DNA of 64,000 bases from Bergeyella sp. GTDB lineage: Bacteria > Bacteroidota > Bacteroidia > Flavobacteriales > Weeksellaceae. A program made the position numbers and the translations under genes. Numbering within the stretch: position 1 is the stretch's first letter; each line of letters begins with the position of its first letter. Of the stretch, positions 25,134 to 33,687 are shown in pieces. The stretch covers positions 1-64,000 of the forward strand of contig SZYB01000003.1 of assembly GCA_030263285.1 (NCBI GenBank), written 5' to 3'. The notes below the pieces were generated by a model, which worked only from the letters and a program-made list of their open reading frames with translations, was not told the DNA's origin and did not search any database.

Positions 25134-26468
25134 TTATTTTTGTATGTTACACTTTTCGTATCGTTTGTTGACAGAAAGAAACGTTTTGGGCAACTCTTCT
25201 TTCACCCATCTGTCCATTACTTCACTTTTTTTCTTGTTAAGTGCTAAAGTTTTTATTTTTTCGTAGTCCGTCACCAGGTTTAGTTTATGAGATGGGATAT
25301 CGTCTATTATTTTTATGATATTCAATGTTTTTTTATTGTTGTTTTCCTCTTCAAAGACCTCTACGATGTCCCCTTTCTTATGACCAGCAATTTGATAGGC
25401 AACAATGGCCGGCAGACTGGCTTTTTCCAGCTTATTTCCGCCTGCAGGAGAGGATAATACCCCTGCATTAAACTTTGTGGCCTTATCATCGGAAAACCTG
25501 TAGGCAGCTTCTTTGAAAGTCATTTTTCCCCCTATAATAAGTGTACGAATGCTATCCAGTTCTTTTTTTGCAGTTAAAACTTCTTCCCGGTCAGGTTTGG
25601 AGAGAAGGAGTATATGTCTCGCATCATACTCTTTTCCTGATTTTTTTACGAGCTGAATAAGATGAAAACCATAGTCTGACTCCACAGGCTCTGAGATCTC
25701 TCCTTCTTGCAGGTTGAGAGCAGCTGCCTCAAAAGGTTTTACCATTTTTCCCTTGGAAATATTTTTGTAAAGTCCTCCGTTAGAAGCAGAACCAGGGTCT
25801 TCGGAGTAGATTCTGGCCATATTTTCAAAACTTTCCCCCTCTTTTTCTATTCTTTCCTTTATCCTGTTTAATTTGTCTATAAGCTCTTGTTTATGTTTTT
25901 CTTTGAGTTTGGGATATATCTGTATCCGGGCCAGAATAACCTCGTCTTTGGCATCCGGGAGTTGATCTTTATATTGATTGTAAAAGTCTTTTACTTCGTT
26001 AGGGGTGACATCCACATTACCGGTAATTCTGGAAAATTTTTCTTGTCCATAGTAGTTGTCCGTGTCTATCTTCTCAATGGCTTTCTTCATTTCATAAGAG
26101 GTACGAAAATTATACACTTTAAGCATTTGTTTTTCATCTGGAAATTGGGAGAGAATCTGGTCATATTTTTGGTTTACCATCTCTCTTATGGCATCGGCTC
26201 TTTTTTCTATAAGAGTATCTTTTTTTGCTTTATAGATCATAAGCTTGTTGTTGACCAAGGTCCTTAGAAACTCGCATACGTCATCCACTTTGCCTCCTTG
26301 CTGTTTACTATAATTAATCTGCTCTTGGAGTTCTGATTCCAGAACTATCTCATCCCCTATTACCGCAGTAATTCCGTCCACAAAGTCCCCCGGTTTTATT
26401 TGGGCCTTTGTGAAAGAGAAAGCACATAAAAGAACTACATTCAAAAATATTCCAAAATTTCTAACCAT
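25134..26468 (-). CDS. SurA-like periplasmic peptidyl-prolyl isomerase/chaperone
   Basis: A 444-residue exported protein: signal peptide in the first ~22 residues (VVLLCAFSFTKAQ), a SurA N-terminal domain (VDGITAVIGDEIVLESEL, residues 30-47), and two parvulin domains. The first contains ARIYSEDPGSASNGG and GFHLIQLV (about 220-280); the second begins at YDARHILLLS (about 285) and contains AAYRFSDD. SurA assists outer-membrane protein folding in the periplasm. The gene follows the larger parvulin-type gene in the same direction after 81 bases, so the two probably work together in envelope biogenesis. Confidence 0.92.
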   Translation of the reverse strand: MVRNFGIFLNVVLLCAFSFTKAQIKPGDFVDGITAVIGDEIVLESELQEQINYSKQQGGKVDDVCEFLRTLVNNKLMIYKAKKDTLIEKRADAIREMVNQKYDQILSQFPDEKQMLKVYNFRTSYEMKKAIEKIDTDNYYGQEKFSRITGNVDVTPNEVKDFYNQYKDQLPDAKDEVILARIQIYPKLKEKHKQELIDKLNRIKERIEKEGESFENMARIYSEDPGSASNGGLYKNISKGKMVKPFEAAALNLQEGEISEPVESDYGFHLIQLVKKSGKEYDARHILLLSKPDREEVLTAKKELDSIRTLIIGGKMTFKEAAYRFSDDKATKFNAGVLSSPAGGNKLEKASLPAIVAYQIAGHKKGDIVEVFEEENNNKKTLNIIKIIDDIPSHKLNLVTDYEKIKTLALNKKKSEVMDRWVKEELPKTFLSVNKRYEKCNIQK

Positions 26469-26549
26469 ACCGGTGTGTACAATTTAATTTGCAAAAATAA
26501 AAATTCCCCTATTCTCTATCCTATAACTGTTTATTTTTTTGTTTACTAC

Positions 26550-28382
26550 TTATTTATTAAATCTCTCTTCTAATTTTTCTATAAAACCATTTTGCATCTG
26601 TATTTTCGTTTTGGCGCTTTGTTCTTCTATGAGATCATGTACCAACATTTCTGTCACATGATTTTTTATCAGATCATGTACTTCTTCCTCTTTCATCATC
26701 CTGGGGGGTAAGATGTCATCTATGGCGATTACCATGTCTCGGTCGTCAATTTTGGTATGGTAAACTCCTTTGCGAAAAGGGATCTTGTTTTTCACAAAAA
26801 TATCTGCGTCCTCAAACATTTCACCTTCCCTAAAGTGAACCAGAATATCTCCTTCATTATTTAACTTTCCGTAGTATTCCTCTTTAAGATGATCCCAGTT
26901 CTCTTTGTTTCTTATTTTTTTTTCTATATAGTTTTTTGTTTTTCCTTCTCGCAATATGGCTGCTCTTCCGCTCGCTCTTTTTCTAAAAAAATATTTTTCT
27001 TTGTTTTTATTGTAGTATTCGGTAAACTTTTCGGGACGTCTTTTTAGTTCTCCTTTTATGTAGACGGAGTAGATATATTCCGATAAGAGCGCATTCTTTC
27101 TCTCCTCTAGTTTTCTCTTAATTTCGGGGTGTTTTTCAAGATTTTCATCGTAACTCCTGAGGATAAAATCATCGATTTCCAAATTGATAGGCAATGGCCA
27201 ATTTTGTAGTTCTGCCAAATTTACGTACCGTTCTTCTATCTGTTTTTTTAGGGTTTTGTACGAGAGTGAGACTGTTCCGTATTTTACCAAGATTTTATTT
27301 AGATTTCTGAATGACTTAAACCTCTTATAGGATGATTTTATATTTCCGAGTGCCCGGGATTCTGTATAACTGTCAGAATTTTTAATTTCCTCAAGAAGCC
27401 TTGCTTCTAGTTTTTCTGCATAATTCGTATTAAGCATTTCGTTTCTGAAGAGGTTTGTCCGGTGGTCAGAAGAAACCTCGTAGGGAAAAAGTTGATAGAC
27501 ATTGAATATATAATAGTGATCGTTGATGAGTACAGGAGAGGTATACTCCCCCGCCTTTTTTCCCGCAAGTACCTTATATGCTTTTTCGGGAAGAGTGGGT
27601 GAGCCCATAATTACTCCGCCGTTATTTTTTTCGTTTTCTGTAGAACCGTGCTTTGCGGCAACCTCCCGAAAAGATTTTCCAGAGGCAAGATCCTTACATA
27701 TGGCCTTTTTTCTTTCTTCTCCTTCCTTGTTTTTCTTGAAGGAAAGGGCTCCGAAAATAATATACCCCAGACTCGGTCGGGTATCTATGAGTTTTGCAAA
27801 CATTACGTGCGAAGGGGTCTCTACAAGTCTAGAGAAATCTCCCTTTTTTGCTTTTATTATGTCCTGATCTATCTCAGGTTCCAAGAGACCGGGTTTTATG
27901 TAGTAGGTTTTGGATTTTCTTCCGGTATATTGTTCTATTGCTTTTTCCATACCGAGCTTTCCGGAGGTTACCTCCTTATATATCTGTCTATAATTATTTT
28001 TGTCTCCCTCTTTTTTTTCTTTGAGGAAAATAAGGACATTTCGTTCTGTCTGATTGTCCTTTATGTATTGGGCAGTGACTTCTGATAAAATCTGGGCAGG
28101 GTAATAAAAAATTTCTTTAAGTCTTTTTTTCTCCTTTGTCATTTCGTGTTTGAAAAAGTTTAAGGTATCCACTTTCTTATCCAGAGCCCACTGCCGGAGT
28201 AAAAGGAAGTCTTTGGCATTTTTGAGGGTTTTATTTATTCCTAGTTTCTCCAAATTGTGTTTATAGGTTTCTTGAAAATCGGATACGCTTATGCTGTCCT
28301 TATCCACTATCAGATATTGCGAATGGAATGATTGAGCAAAAAGCAATATGATTATTATGAGATTACAAGAACTTTTGATCAT
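26550..28382 (-). CDS. Large parvulin-type peptidyl-prolyl isomerase, exported
   Basis: A 610-residue protein with a signal peptide (NLIIIILLFAQSFHSQ) and a parvulin domain around residues 205-310 (KDLASGKSFREVAAKHGS, NGGVIMGSP, YYIFNVYQL), flanked by long charged helical regions. The C-terminal part resembles another degenerate parvulin module (EGDILVHFREGEMFEDA, KGVYHTKIDDRDMVIAI). Proteins of this layout precede SurA-like genes in flavobacteria and are thought to act on outer-membrane or secreted proteins. Most of the chain outside the first module is poorly conserved, so its partners are unknown. Confidence 0.85.
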   Translation of the reverse strand: MIKSSCNLIIIILLFAQSFHSQYLIVDKDSISVSDFQETYKHNLEKLGINKTLKNAKDFLLLRQWALDKKVDTLNFFKHEMTKEKKRLKEIFYYPAQILSEVTAQYIKDNQTERNVLIFLKEKKEGDKNNYRQIYKEVTSGKLGMEKAIEQYTGRKSKTYYIKPGLLEPEIDQDIIKAKKGDFSRLVETPSHVMFAKLIDTRPSLGYIIFGALSFKKNKEGEERKKAICKDLASGKSFREVAAKHGSTENEKNNGGVIMGSPTLPEKAYKVLAGKKAGEYTSPVLINDHYYIFNVYQLFPYEVSSDHRTNLFRNEMLNTNYAEKLEARLLEEIKNSDSYTESRALGNIKSSYKRFKSFRNLNKILVKYGTVSLSYKTLKKQIEERYVNLAELQNWPLPINLEIDDFILRSYDENLEKHPEIKRKLEERKNALLSEYIYSVYIKGELKRRPEKFTEYYNKNKEKYFFRKRASGRAAILREGKTKNYIEKKIRNKENWDHLKEEYYGKLNNEGDILVHFREGEMFEDADIFVKNKIPFRKGVYHTKIDDRDMVIAIDDILPPRMMKEEEVHDLIKNHVTEMLVHDLIEEQSAKTKIQMQNGFIEKLEERFNK

Positions 28383-28449
28383 TGACTAGGTTTGTATTTT
28401 TTTGGGAACTACTCTCCCGAATATCTATTATAGGCAGGCAAAAAAAGAT

Positions 28450-29373
28450 CTACACAGTAAGGGATTCAAAAGCAGTCAGCCCTTGAAATTGTTTTATTCT
28501 TTCCTTCAGCTCTTCATTGGTATAATTCTCTATGCTTTTTGTCCCAAATTTTTCTACCGTGCGAGACGCCATAGCAGATCCTACCACAATAGCCTTTTTC
28601 ATGTTTTCAAAACTTAAATCTTCTGTTTTTGTCAGGTAGGCAGCAAAGCCTCCGGCAAAGGCATCTCCTGCACCTGTAGGATCAAAAACTTCCTCCAAAG
28701 GCAAGGCAGGCAAGGCAAAAATTTCATCTTTATAAAATAAAATAGCGCCGTGTTCTCCTTTTTTTATAATTACATATTTCGGTCCCATGGCATGGATTTT
28801 TTTTGCGGCTTTTATGAGAGAATATTCTCTTGAAAGTTGTCTGGCCTCTTCATCGTTTATCGTAATAACGTCTGTTTCTGCAATTACCTTCATTAGGCTA
28901 TCCCATGTAGAATTCATCCAAAAATTCATGGTATCTAAAATGACCAGCTTGGGACGTTTTTTCATTTTGTGCAAAACCGAAAGCTGTACTTTAGGATCCA
29001 GGTTCCCCAAGAGAAGAACTTCAGATTCGGAGCCATGAGGAGGGATTTTGGGATCAAAATCTGCCAAAACGTTAACTTCTGTAATCAGTGTATCTCTTGT
29101 GTTGAGGTCTAGGCTGTATTTTCCACTCCAGAAAAAACTCTTCCCCCCCTTTACTATTTCCACTCCCTCTATATTGATATTTTTTCTTTCGAACATCTCT
29201 AGATATTCTCTATGAAAATCTTCCCCTACTACTGTAACAAGACTTACATCAACTTTCATCACGGAAGCGGCGAGTCCTATATAAGATGCCGCTCCTCCCA
29301 AAATTTTGTCTGTTTTCCCAAAGGGGGTTTCTATGGCATCATACGCCATGGACCCTACTGCCAAAAGTTTCAT
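28450..29373 (-). CDS. PfkB-family carbohydrate/nucleoside kinase
   Basis: The 307-residue ribokinase-like fold is clear from the N-terminal GGAASYIGLAAS (residues 26-37, substrate-binding glycines) and the C-terminal PfkB signature DPTGAGDAFAGGF at 231-243, which includes the catalytic base D237 and anion hole. Substrate cannot be deduced; the family includes kinases for ribose, adenosine, fructose and inosine. It sits between gldD and the isomerase genes in a minus-strand run, with short gaps, so it is probably co-transcribed with envelope and repair genes unrelated to it. Confidence 0.92.
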   Translation of the reverse strand: MKLLAVGSMAYDAIETPFGKTDKILGGAASYIGLAASVMKVDVSLVTVVGEDFHREYLEMFERKNINIEGVEIVKGGKSFFWSGKYSLDLNTRDTLITEVNVLADFDPKIPPHGSESEVLLLGNLDPKVQLSVLHKMKKRPKLVILDTMNFWMNSTWDSLMKVIAETDVITINDEEARQLSREYSLIKAAKKIHAMGPKYVIIKKGEHGAILFYKDEIFALPALPLEEVFDPTGAGDAFAGGFAAYLTKTEDLSFENMKKAIVVGSAMASRTVEKFGTKSIENYTNEELKERIKQFQGLTAFESLTV

Positions 29374-29401
29374 TGATCATGTATAATGTATAAAAAGTTG
29401 T

Positions 29402-29983
29402 TTAATTCTTCCATTCAAAGGTACTGAGAAGATGCACTATATCTTTTTTTATATAATTAATTGCCGGAGCTAGAGAATCGGGTTTGGGACGAACGTTGAA
29501 ATATAAATTACCGGTAACGAAGTGTTTTGTGCTATCGGTTACATAAAATTGTGCGTTAGAGGCAGTATTTCCATACAACTCATAAAATTTACCGTATACT
29601 TTTTTTCTGGGGTAGTCAAATGATTTTGTCTCTATTGCGCTCGCCTTTATTGTGTGTTCGTAAACCATTTTTTCTGCTTCCTTTATGTGTAAAGATAAGT
29701 CGTTACACAAAGGGAAATAGGTAATAAAAATTTTAGCTTTCATATGGGGGTAGTTTATGTAACGCCAACACAGGGTGTTGTTTCTACTTACCGATGTCCT
29801 GACCTTTTCTATCCTGGATAAGTCCGAATACTCAAAACTATATCCACAGTCTGCATTCCATTTTCTGTAGTTAGGCTTTGGGTATTCGAGTCTCAGCTCT
29901 CCGTAGGGTTTAGGAGAGGGTTTTTCTGCACATCCCCCCAACAGAAAAAATACTCCGAGACCAAAAAATGCACTTTTCCTCAT
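29402..29983 (-). CDS. gldD: Gliding motility lipoprotein GldD
   Basis: A 193-residue lipoprotein with a signal peptide ending in the lipobox LLGGC, so C18 would be lipidated after cleavage. PKPYGELRLEYPKPNYRKW is the conserved GldD block, and the rest matches the family to the end (FYVTDSTKHFVTGNLYFN, IKKDIVHLLSTFEW). The start at 29983 (MRKSAFFG) was chosen over 30001 because it places the signal peptide normally. GldD is required for gliding and acts with the GldE membrane protein in Flavobacterium; it is also associated with the type IX machinery. Here it follows mutY directly, without gldE or ssb between them. Confidence 0.93.
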   Translation of the reverse strand: MRKSAFFGLGVFFLLGGCAEKPSPKPYGELRLEYPKPNYRKWNADCGYSFEYSDLSRIEKVRTSVSRNNTLCWRYINYPHMKAKIFITYFPLCNDLSLHIKEAEKMVYEHTIKASAIETKSFDYPRKKVYGKFYELYGNTASNAQFYVTDSTKHFVTGNLYFNVRPKPDSLAPAINYIKKDIVHLLSTFEWKN

Positions 29984-30013
29984 TCTCTCGCAAAGGTACA
30001 AATAATCATTTTT

Positions 30014-31069
30014 CTATAGTGTTAAAGCTTCCAGGAGGTTTTCTATATACCGTTCCAATGGTCTAGGAAGGGAAATTTTTTTGTGGTTGTGGAAGGGTAT
30101 TATTTGACAAGCATTTTCTCTTGCAAATTGAGAAAAATTTTCACCGGTTTTCATATAAACGTGATGAATGGTAATCATAAGTCTTTTGTGGGTAAGTTGG
30201 TGAAAAATTGTCGAAGGCTTTCTTTCTAAGATGATGGTCGACGAATCCATACTCGGAAGTTCTGGAGGGAATTCATAAAGATTTTTCCATATGGAGTTGT
30301 CGTTTCTTTTTTTTGCAAGAAACTGGTTCTGATATTCTATAAAATAGTAAGTAAGGCTTTCATTTTTTTGGTGTGTTTTCTTTGATTTTACCGGATAAAA
30401 TTCTACGTTATTATTGGCAAAAGCCAAACAGTCCCCATGTATAGGACATTGTTTGCACAAGGGTTTTTTGGGTTTGCATATCACCGAGCCCAGATCCATA
30501 ATTGCCTGATTAAGGTCTCCTGTATTCCCTTCAGAAAATAGTGGCATTGAGATTTCCGAAAAGTGCTTGTAGGCTCCCGTTTTGGATATGTCATATTCAC
30601 TGGCAAGAAATCTGGACATCACTCGGTAAAAGTTACCATCTATAGCAGGATACCTACCAGAAAAACAAATACTGGATATTGCAGCTGCAGTATATTTTCC
30701 TATACCTTTAAGTTTTAGGATATCCTCATAGGCATTGGGAAATTTACCTCCAAAATCGTTCATTATTTGTAATGATGCTTTATAAATGTTGTGGGCACGA
30801 GAATAATACCCTAGTCCTCTCCAGTAGACCAATATTTCGTCTAGGTCTGATTGTGCCAATTCCTGCACATTGGGATATCTCTGTATAAATTTTTCGTAGT
30901 GCGCTATTCCCTGAGAAATTCTGGTCTGCTGAAATACAATTTCACATATCCAGATTTTGTAGGGATCCCTTGTTTTCCTGAAAGGAAGGTCACGGGCAGA
31001 ACGGGCATACCAACACAGTATTTTCTTATTAATATCAAGAAAATCAAGCTTTTGTTTTTTGCTTATCAA
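30014..31069 (-). CDS. mutY: A/G-specific adenine glycosylase
   Basis: Removes adenine mispaired with 8-oxoguanine in base-excision repair. Domains in order: the glycosylase with PFRKTRDPYKIWICEIVFQQT near the N-terminus, the helix-hairpin-helix LKGIGKYTAAAI and catalytic Asp in PAIDGNFYRVMSRF, the 4Fe-4S loop C-x6-C-x2-C-x5-C in CKPKKPLCKQCPIHGDC, and a C-terminal Nudix-like domain (about 225-350). No ATG exists near the start; TTG at 31069 is the best start because the TTG at 31096 lies inside the -7 element. About 351 residues, normal. Confidence 0.94.
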   Translation of the reverse strand: MISKKQKLDFLDINKKILCWYARSARDLPFRKTRDPYKIWICEIVFQQTRISQGIAHYEKFIQRYPNVQELAQSDLDEILVYWRGLGYYSRAHNIYKASLQIMNDFGGKFPNAYEDILKLKGIGKYTAAAISSICFSGRYPAIDGNFYRVMSRFLASEYDISKTGAYKHFSEISMPLFSEGNTGDLNQAIMDLGSVICKPKKPLCKQCPIHGDCLAFANNNVEFYPVKSKKTHQKNESLTYYFIEYQNQFLAKKRNDNSIWKNLYEFPPELPSMDSSTIILERKPSTIFHQLTHKRLMITIHHVYMKTGENFSQFARENACQIIPFHNHKKISLPRPLERYIENLLEALTL

Positions 31070-31088
31070 AAAATATCTCTTATATTTG
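31059..31088 (+). promoter_or_regulatory. Promoter of hup, overlapping the mutY promoter
   Basis: TTG at 31059-31061 and TATATTTG at 31081-31088 are separated by 19 bases, a good fit to the Bacteroidota -33/-7 consensus. The hup ATG is 31 bases downstream. The start region overlaps that of the opposite-strand element at 31094-31101. Confidence 0.65.
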
Positions 31089-31093
31089 CAGAC

Positions 31094-31101
31094 CAAATTT
31101 A
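31094..31101 (-). promoter_or_regulatory. Candidate -7 element for mutY
   Basis: Minus-strand TAAATTTG fits TAnnTTTG, about 24 bases before the TTG start at 31069. Its predicted start point falls within the hup -7 element, so the two promoters would compete for the same DNA. Confidence 0.55.
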
Positions 31102-31119
31102 AAAAAACATAGCATAAAA

Positions 31120-31413
31120 ATGACGAAGGCTGAACTTATTCACACCATTTGTACTAAACTTGGGACCGAAAAAAATGACACCCAAAAGATAGTAGAGGCT
31201 CTTATGCAGGAAATCAAGACTTCTCTTTGTTCCGGAGAGAATGTTTATTTGAGAGGTTTTGGGTCTTTTATTATAAAAACCAGAGCGGCTAAAACGGGGA
31301 GAAACATCTCCAAAAATACAGCCATAGATATTCCGGCCCATAATATACCTGCCTTCAAACCGGCAAAGACTTTTGCAGAGAAAGTGAAAAGTAAAGTGGC
31401 GGTAAAAAAATAA
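31120..31413 (+). CDS. hup: HU-family DNA-binding protein
   Basis: A 97-residue nucleoid protein that bends DNA as a dimer. MTKAELIHTICTKLG begins the helical dimerisation region; VYLRGFGSFIIKTRAAKTGRN is the conserved core and start of the DNA-binding arm (GFGSF signature), and DIPAHNIPAFKPAKTFAEKV is the rest of the arm and the C-terminal helix. The typical proline at the arm tip is in DIPAHNIP. It is followed by the small basic protein gene after 42 bases and precedes rng, the usual flavobacterial order. Confidence 0.96.
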   Translation: MTKAELIHTICTKLGTEKNDTQKIVEALMQEIKTSLCSGENVYLRGFGSFIIKTRAAKTGRNISKNTAIDIPAHNIPAFKPAKTFAEKVKSKVAVKK

Positions 31414-31455
31414 TCCCTGTAAGATATTTTAAGAATAAAAAAATCATTATAGACT

Positions 31456-31545
31456 ATGCCAAGCGGAAAAAAAAGGAAGAGACATAAGGTAGCTACTCAT
31501 AAAAGAAAAAAAAGAAGAAGAGCGAATAGACATAAGAAAAAATAG
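31456..31545 (+). CDS. 29-residue highly basic protein between hup and rng
   Basis: A short gene, ATG at 31456 to TAG at 31543-31545, coding for a product with 20 Lys, Arg or His residues out of 29 (begins MPSGKKRKRHKVATHKRKK). I recall near-identical sequences at the same place in other Bacteroidota, which argues for a real gene. The composition suggests an RNA-binding or ribosomal role, possibly one of the small Bacteroidota-specific ribosomal proteins seen in structures, but I cannot verify which. It is encoded 42 bases after hup and before rng. Confidence 0.85.
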   Translation: MPSGKKRKRHKVATHKRKKRRRANRHKKK

Positions 31546-31574
31546 TTTTTTTTCTTTACAATGAATGCATTAAA

Positions 31575-31612
31575 TGTAGTTATTGAATGGGCGTTCATTA
31601 ACTATATTTTTG
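31575..31612 (+). promoter_or_regulatory. Hairpin plus candidate -7 element before rng
   Basis: AGTTATTGAA (about 31578-31587) pairs with TTCATTAACT (31594-31603) with one mismatch, and TATTTTTG (31605-31612) fits the -7 consensus. This implies that rng has its own promoter in addition to read-through from hup, with the inverted repeat as a possible regulatory site. Confidence 0.45.
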
Positions 31613-31646
31613 TTTTTAATCTTTGCTGTTCCTTACTTTTTATTCT

Positions 31647-33203
31647 ATGAAGAAAGAACTTATTGTCTCGCATGAAGACGGCCGTACAAAAATTGCTCTT
31701 TTAGAAGAGGGCAGACTCTTTGAGCTTCATGAAGAAGAGGAGAAGAGTCAGTTTGTGGTAGGAGATCTGTTTCTGGGGAAAATAAAAAAGCTTGCCCCTA
31801 ACCTTAACTCGGCGTTTGTAAATATAGGATACGAAAAAGATGCGTTTCTCCATTATCAGGATCTCGGACCCGATTACTTGAGCTATAAAAAATATCTCAA
31901 GGACGTTTTTTCGAAGAGATATCTTGTGCCGGAACTTAAAAATTTTGAGACGCAGAGAGAGATCAATAAAAATGGCAAGATACAGGATGTTCTGGCAAAG
32001 GATGATGTGGTGCTTATACAGATTACGAAGGAGCCCATTTCTACCAAAGGACCCAGAATCTCTACACAAATTTCCATTACAGGGAGATTTATGATATTGA
32101 TCCCCTTTGATTCTAAAGTATCCGTATCCAAGAAGATTACCAGCTCTGAAGAGAAAGAGAGGCTAAAAACTCTGATAGAAAGTATAAAGCCCGAGGGTTT
32201 TGGAGTCATCATCCGTACGGTGGCCGAGGGGAAAAAAGTAGCCGATTTGCATAATGATATGGATGCTTTGGTGAGTAAATGGGGAAAAGTTTTTAAGAAT
32301 CTACAGAGCAGGAAAATCCCTTCTAAAGTATTGAGTGAGGAAGACAAAGCCTCTGCTATCTTAAGAGATAATTTCAATCAAGATTTTGTGAGTATTATCT
32401 GTGATGATGAAAAAATGGTAGAGGACATGAGAGCCTACATAGAGCTGATAGCACCCGAAAGAAAAAATATAGTACAGTTTTATGATTCTCACCTCCCACT
32501 TATGGAATACTATAATGTGGAGAAGCAGCTAAAACAAAGTTTTGGTAAGCATGTGAATATTCCCAGCTCAAAAGGAGCCTATCTCGTGATAGAACATACA
32601 GAAGCCTTACATGTAATTGACGTAAATTCGGGACCTAATATATCGGTTTCTACGTCCAACAAAGAACATGCGCTGACGGTAAATAAAACCGCCGCTACAG
32701 AAATTGCCCGTCAGCTGAGATTAAGAGATATGGGTGGGATCATTGTAGTGGATTTTATTGATATGCCCAGTGCCGAGCACAGGAAGATCCTCTATGATCA
32801 TCTCAAGGAAGAGATGTCTAGGGATAAGGCCAAACATAAAATACTTCCGCCCAGTAGATTTGGGCTTATACAGATCACCAGGCAGCGCGTAAGACCAGAG
32901 ATAAAAATAGAAACCAAAGAAGAAAATCCCAATATAGACGGGGAAATTTTAGCCCCCATAGTGGTGGTTGAAAGAATGGAAGAGGCTATTCGTAATATAA
33001 TGACGGGTGAGAAAGGTAAACTTTATCTTCACGTGCATCCCTTTGTGGAGGCCTATCTTACCAAAGGATTTCTCAGTATACAGGTAAAGTGGTTTTTGCG
33101 TTACAAAAAATGGGTGACTATTATTCCGAGAGATTCTTTTAAATATTTAGAATACCGGCTATACAACGGAACCAAAAAAGAACTGATGAGTTATTCTAAC
33201 TAA
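31647..33203 (+). CDS. rng: Ribonuclease G/E family endoribonuclease
   Basis: Single-strand-specific endonuclease for rRNA and mRNA processing. The 518 residues contain an S1 domain (VGDLFLGKIKKLAPNLNSAFVNIGYEKDAFLH, about residues 36-67), the RNase H-like catalytic core with LHVIDVNSG (metal-binding Asp) and GGIIVVDFIDM (second Asp), and the KHKILPPSRFGLIQITRQR segment. It lacks the long C-terminal scaffold of E. coli RNase E, so it is the RNase G type. The ATG at 31647 (MKKELIVSHED) was chosen over an upstream in-frame codon as the usual N-terminus. Confidence 0.96.
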   Translation: MKKELIVSHEDGRTKIALLEEGRLFELHEEEEKSQFVVGDLFLGKIKKLAPNLNSAFVNIGYEKDAFLHYQDLGPDYLSYKKYLKDVFSKRYLVPELKNFETQREINKNGKIQDVLAKDDVVLIQITKEPISTKGPRISTQISITGRFMILIPFDSKVSVSKKITSSEEKERLKTLIESIKPEGFGVIIRTVAEGKKVADLHNDMDALVSKWGKVFKNLQSRKIPSKVLSEEDKASAILRDNFNQDFVSIICDDEKMVEDMRAYIELIAPERKNIVQFYDSHLPLMEYYNVEKQLKQSFGKHVNIPSSKGAYLVIEHTEALHVIDVNSGPNISVSTSNKEHALTVNKTAATEIARQLRLRDMGGIIVVDFIDMPSAEHRKILYDHLKEEMSRDKAKHKILPPSRFGLIQITRQRVRPEIKIETKEENPNIDGEILAPIVVVERMEEAIRNIMTGEKGKLYLHVHPFVEAYLTKGFLSIQVKWFLRYKKWVTIIPRDSFKYLEYRLYNGTKKELMSYSN

Positions 33204-33687
33204 CGTTTCTGTTTTCTCCGCAATCGGTATATACCCACCTAAATGCGCTCATGCAATTAAAAGGAAAAATAGTACCGGGTCACTTTTAGGGGGATTAGCT
33301 TTTGTGTGGACGGTGATTCTGTTTTTGTTGGGGGCAGCTTATTAGGATTTATTTATTATTTTCAGATAAAGGCTTTGTGGCGGCACTATTGTAGTGGTGA
33401 AATAGTCTATAGGACGGATCAGAAATCCGAGGTATAATAAAAGTTTTGATGGTATGCATGCCCCGATGGAGCCACAAATATCAATTATCGTGTTTCTCCT
33501 TAAACCATGAAGTGTAGAATCAGTCGCCATGGAGCGAATACACTGCCTGGGCCGGTAAAAATATACCAGACGGTCAAATCGGGCACTCTCTGCATCTTAA
33601 TTTATGTAAGAAATATACATTGTAGTTTGTAAAATTTGTTTTTATTAAATTGGTATTGTATTTATAGACCCTAATGTTTTTACGAAA
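33204..33687. other. Intergenic stretch, possible gene remnant
   Basis: About 480 bases between rng and the Nudix gene. Near 33255-33345 one frame encodes a basic stretch followed by a hydrophobic segment (STGSLLGGLAFVWTVILFL) ending in GAAY and a stop, like the last helix of a small membrane protein, without a usable start. Nothing recognisable in the rest. It looks like old degraded coding DNA. Confidence 0.45.
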
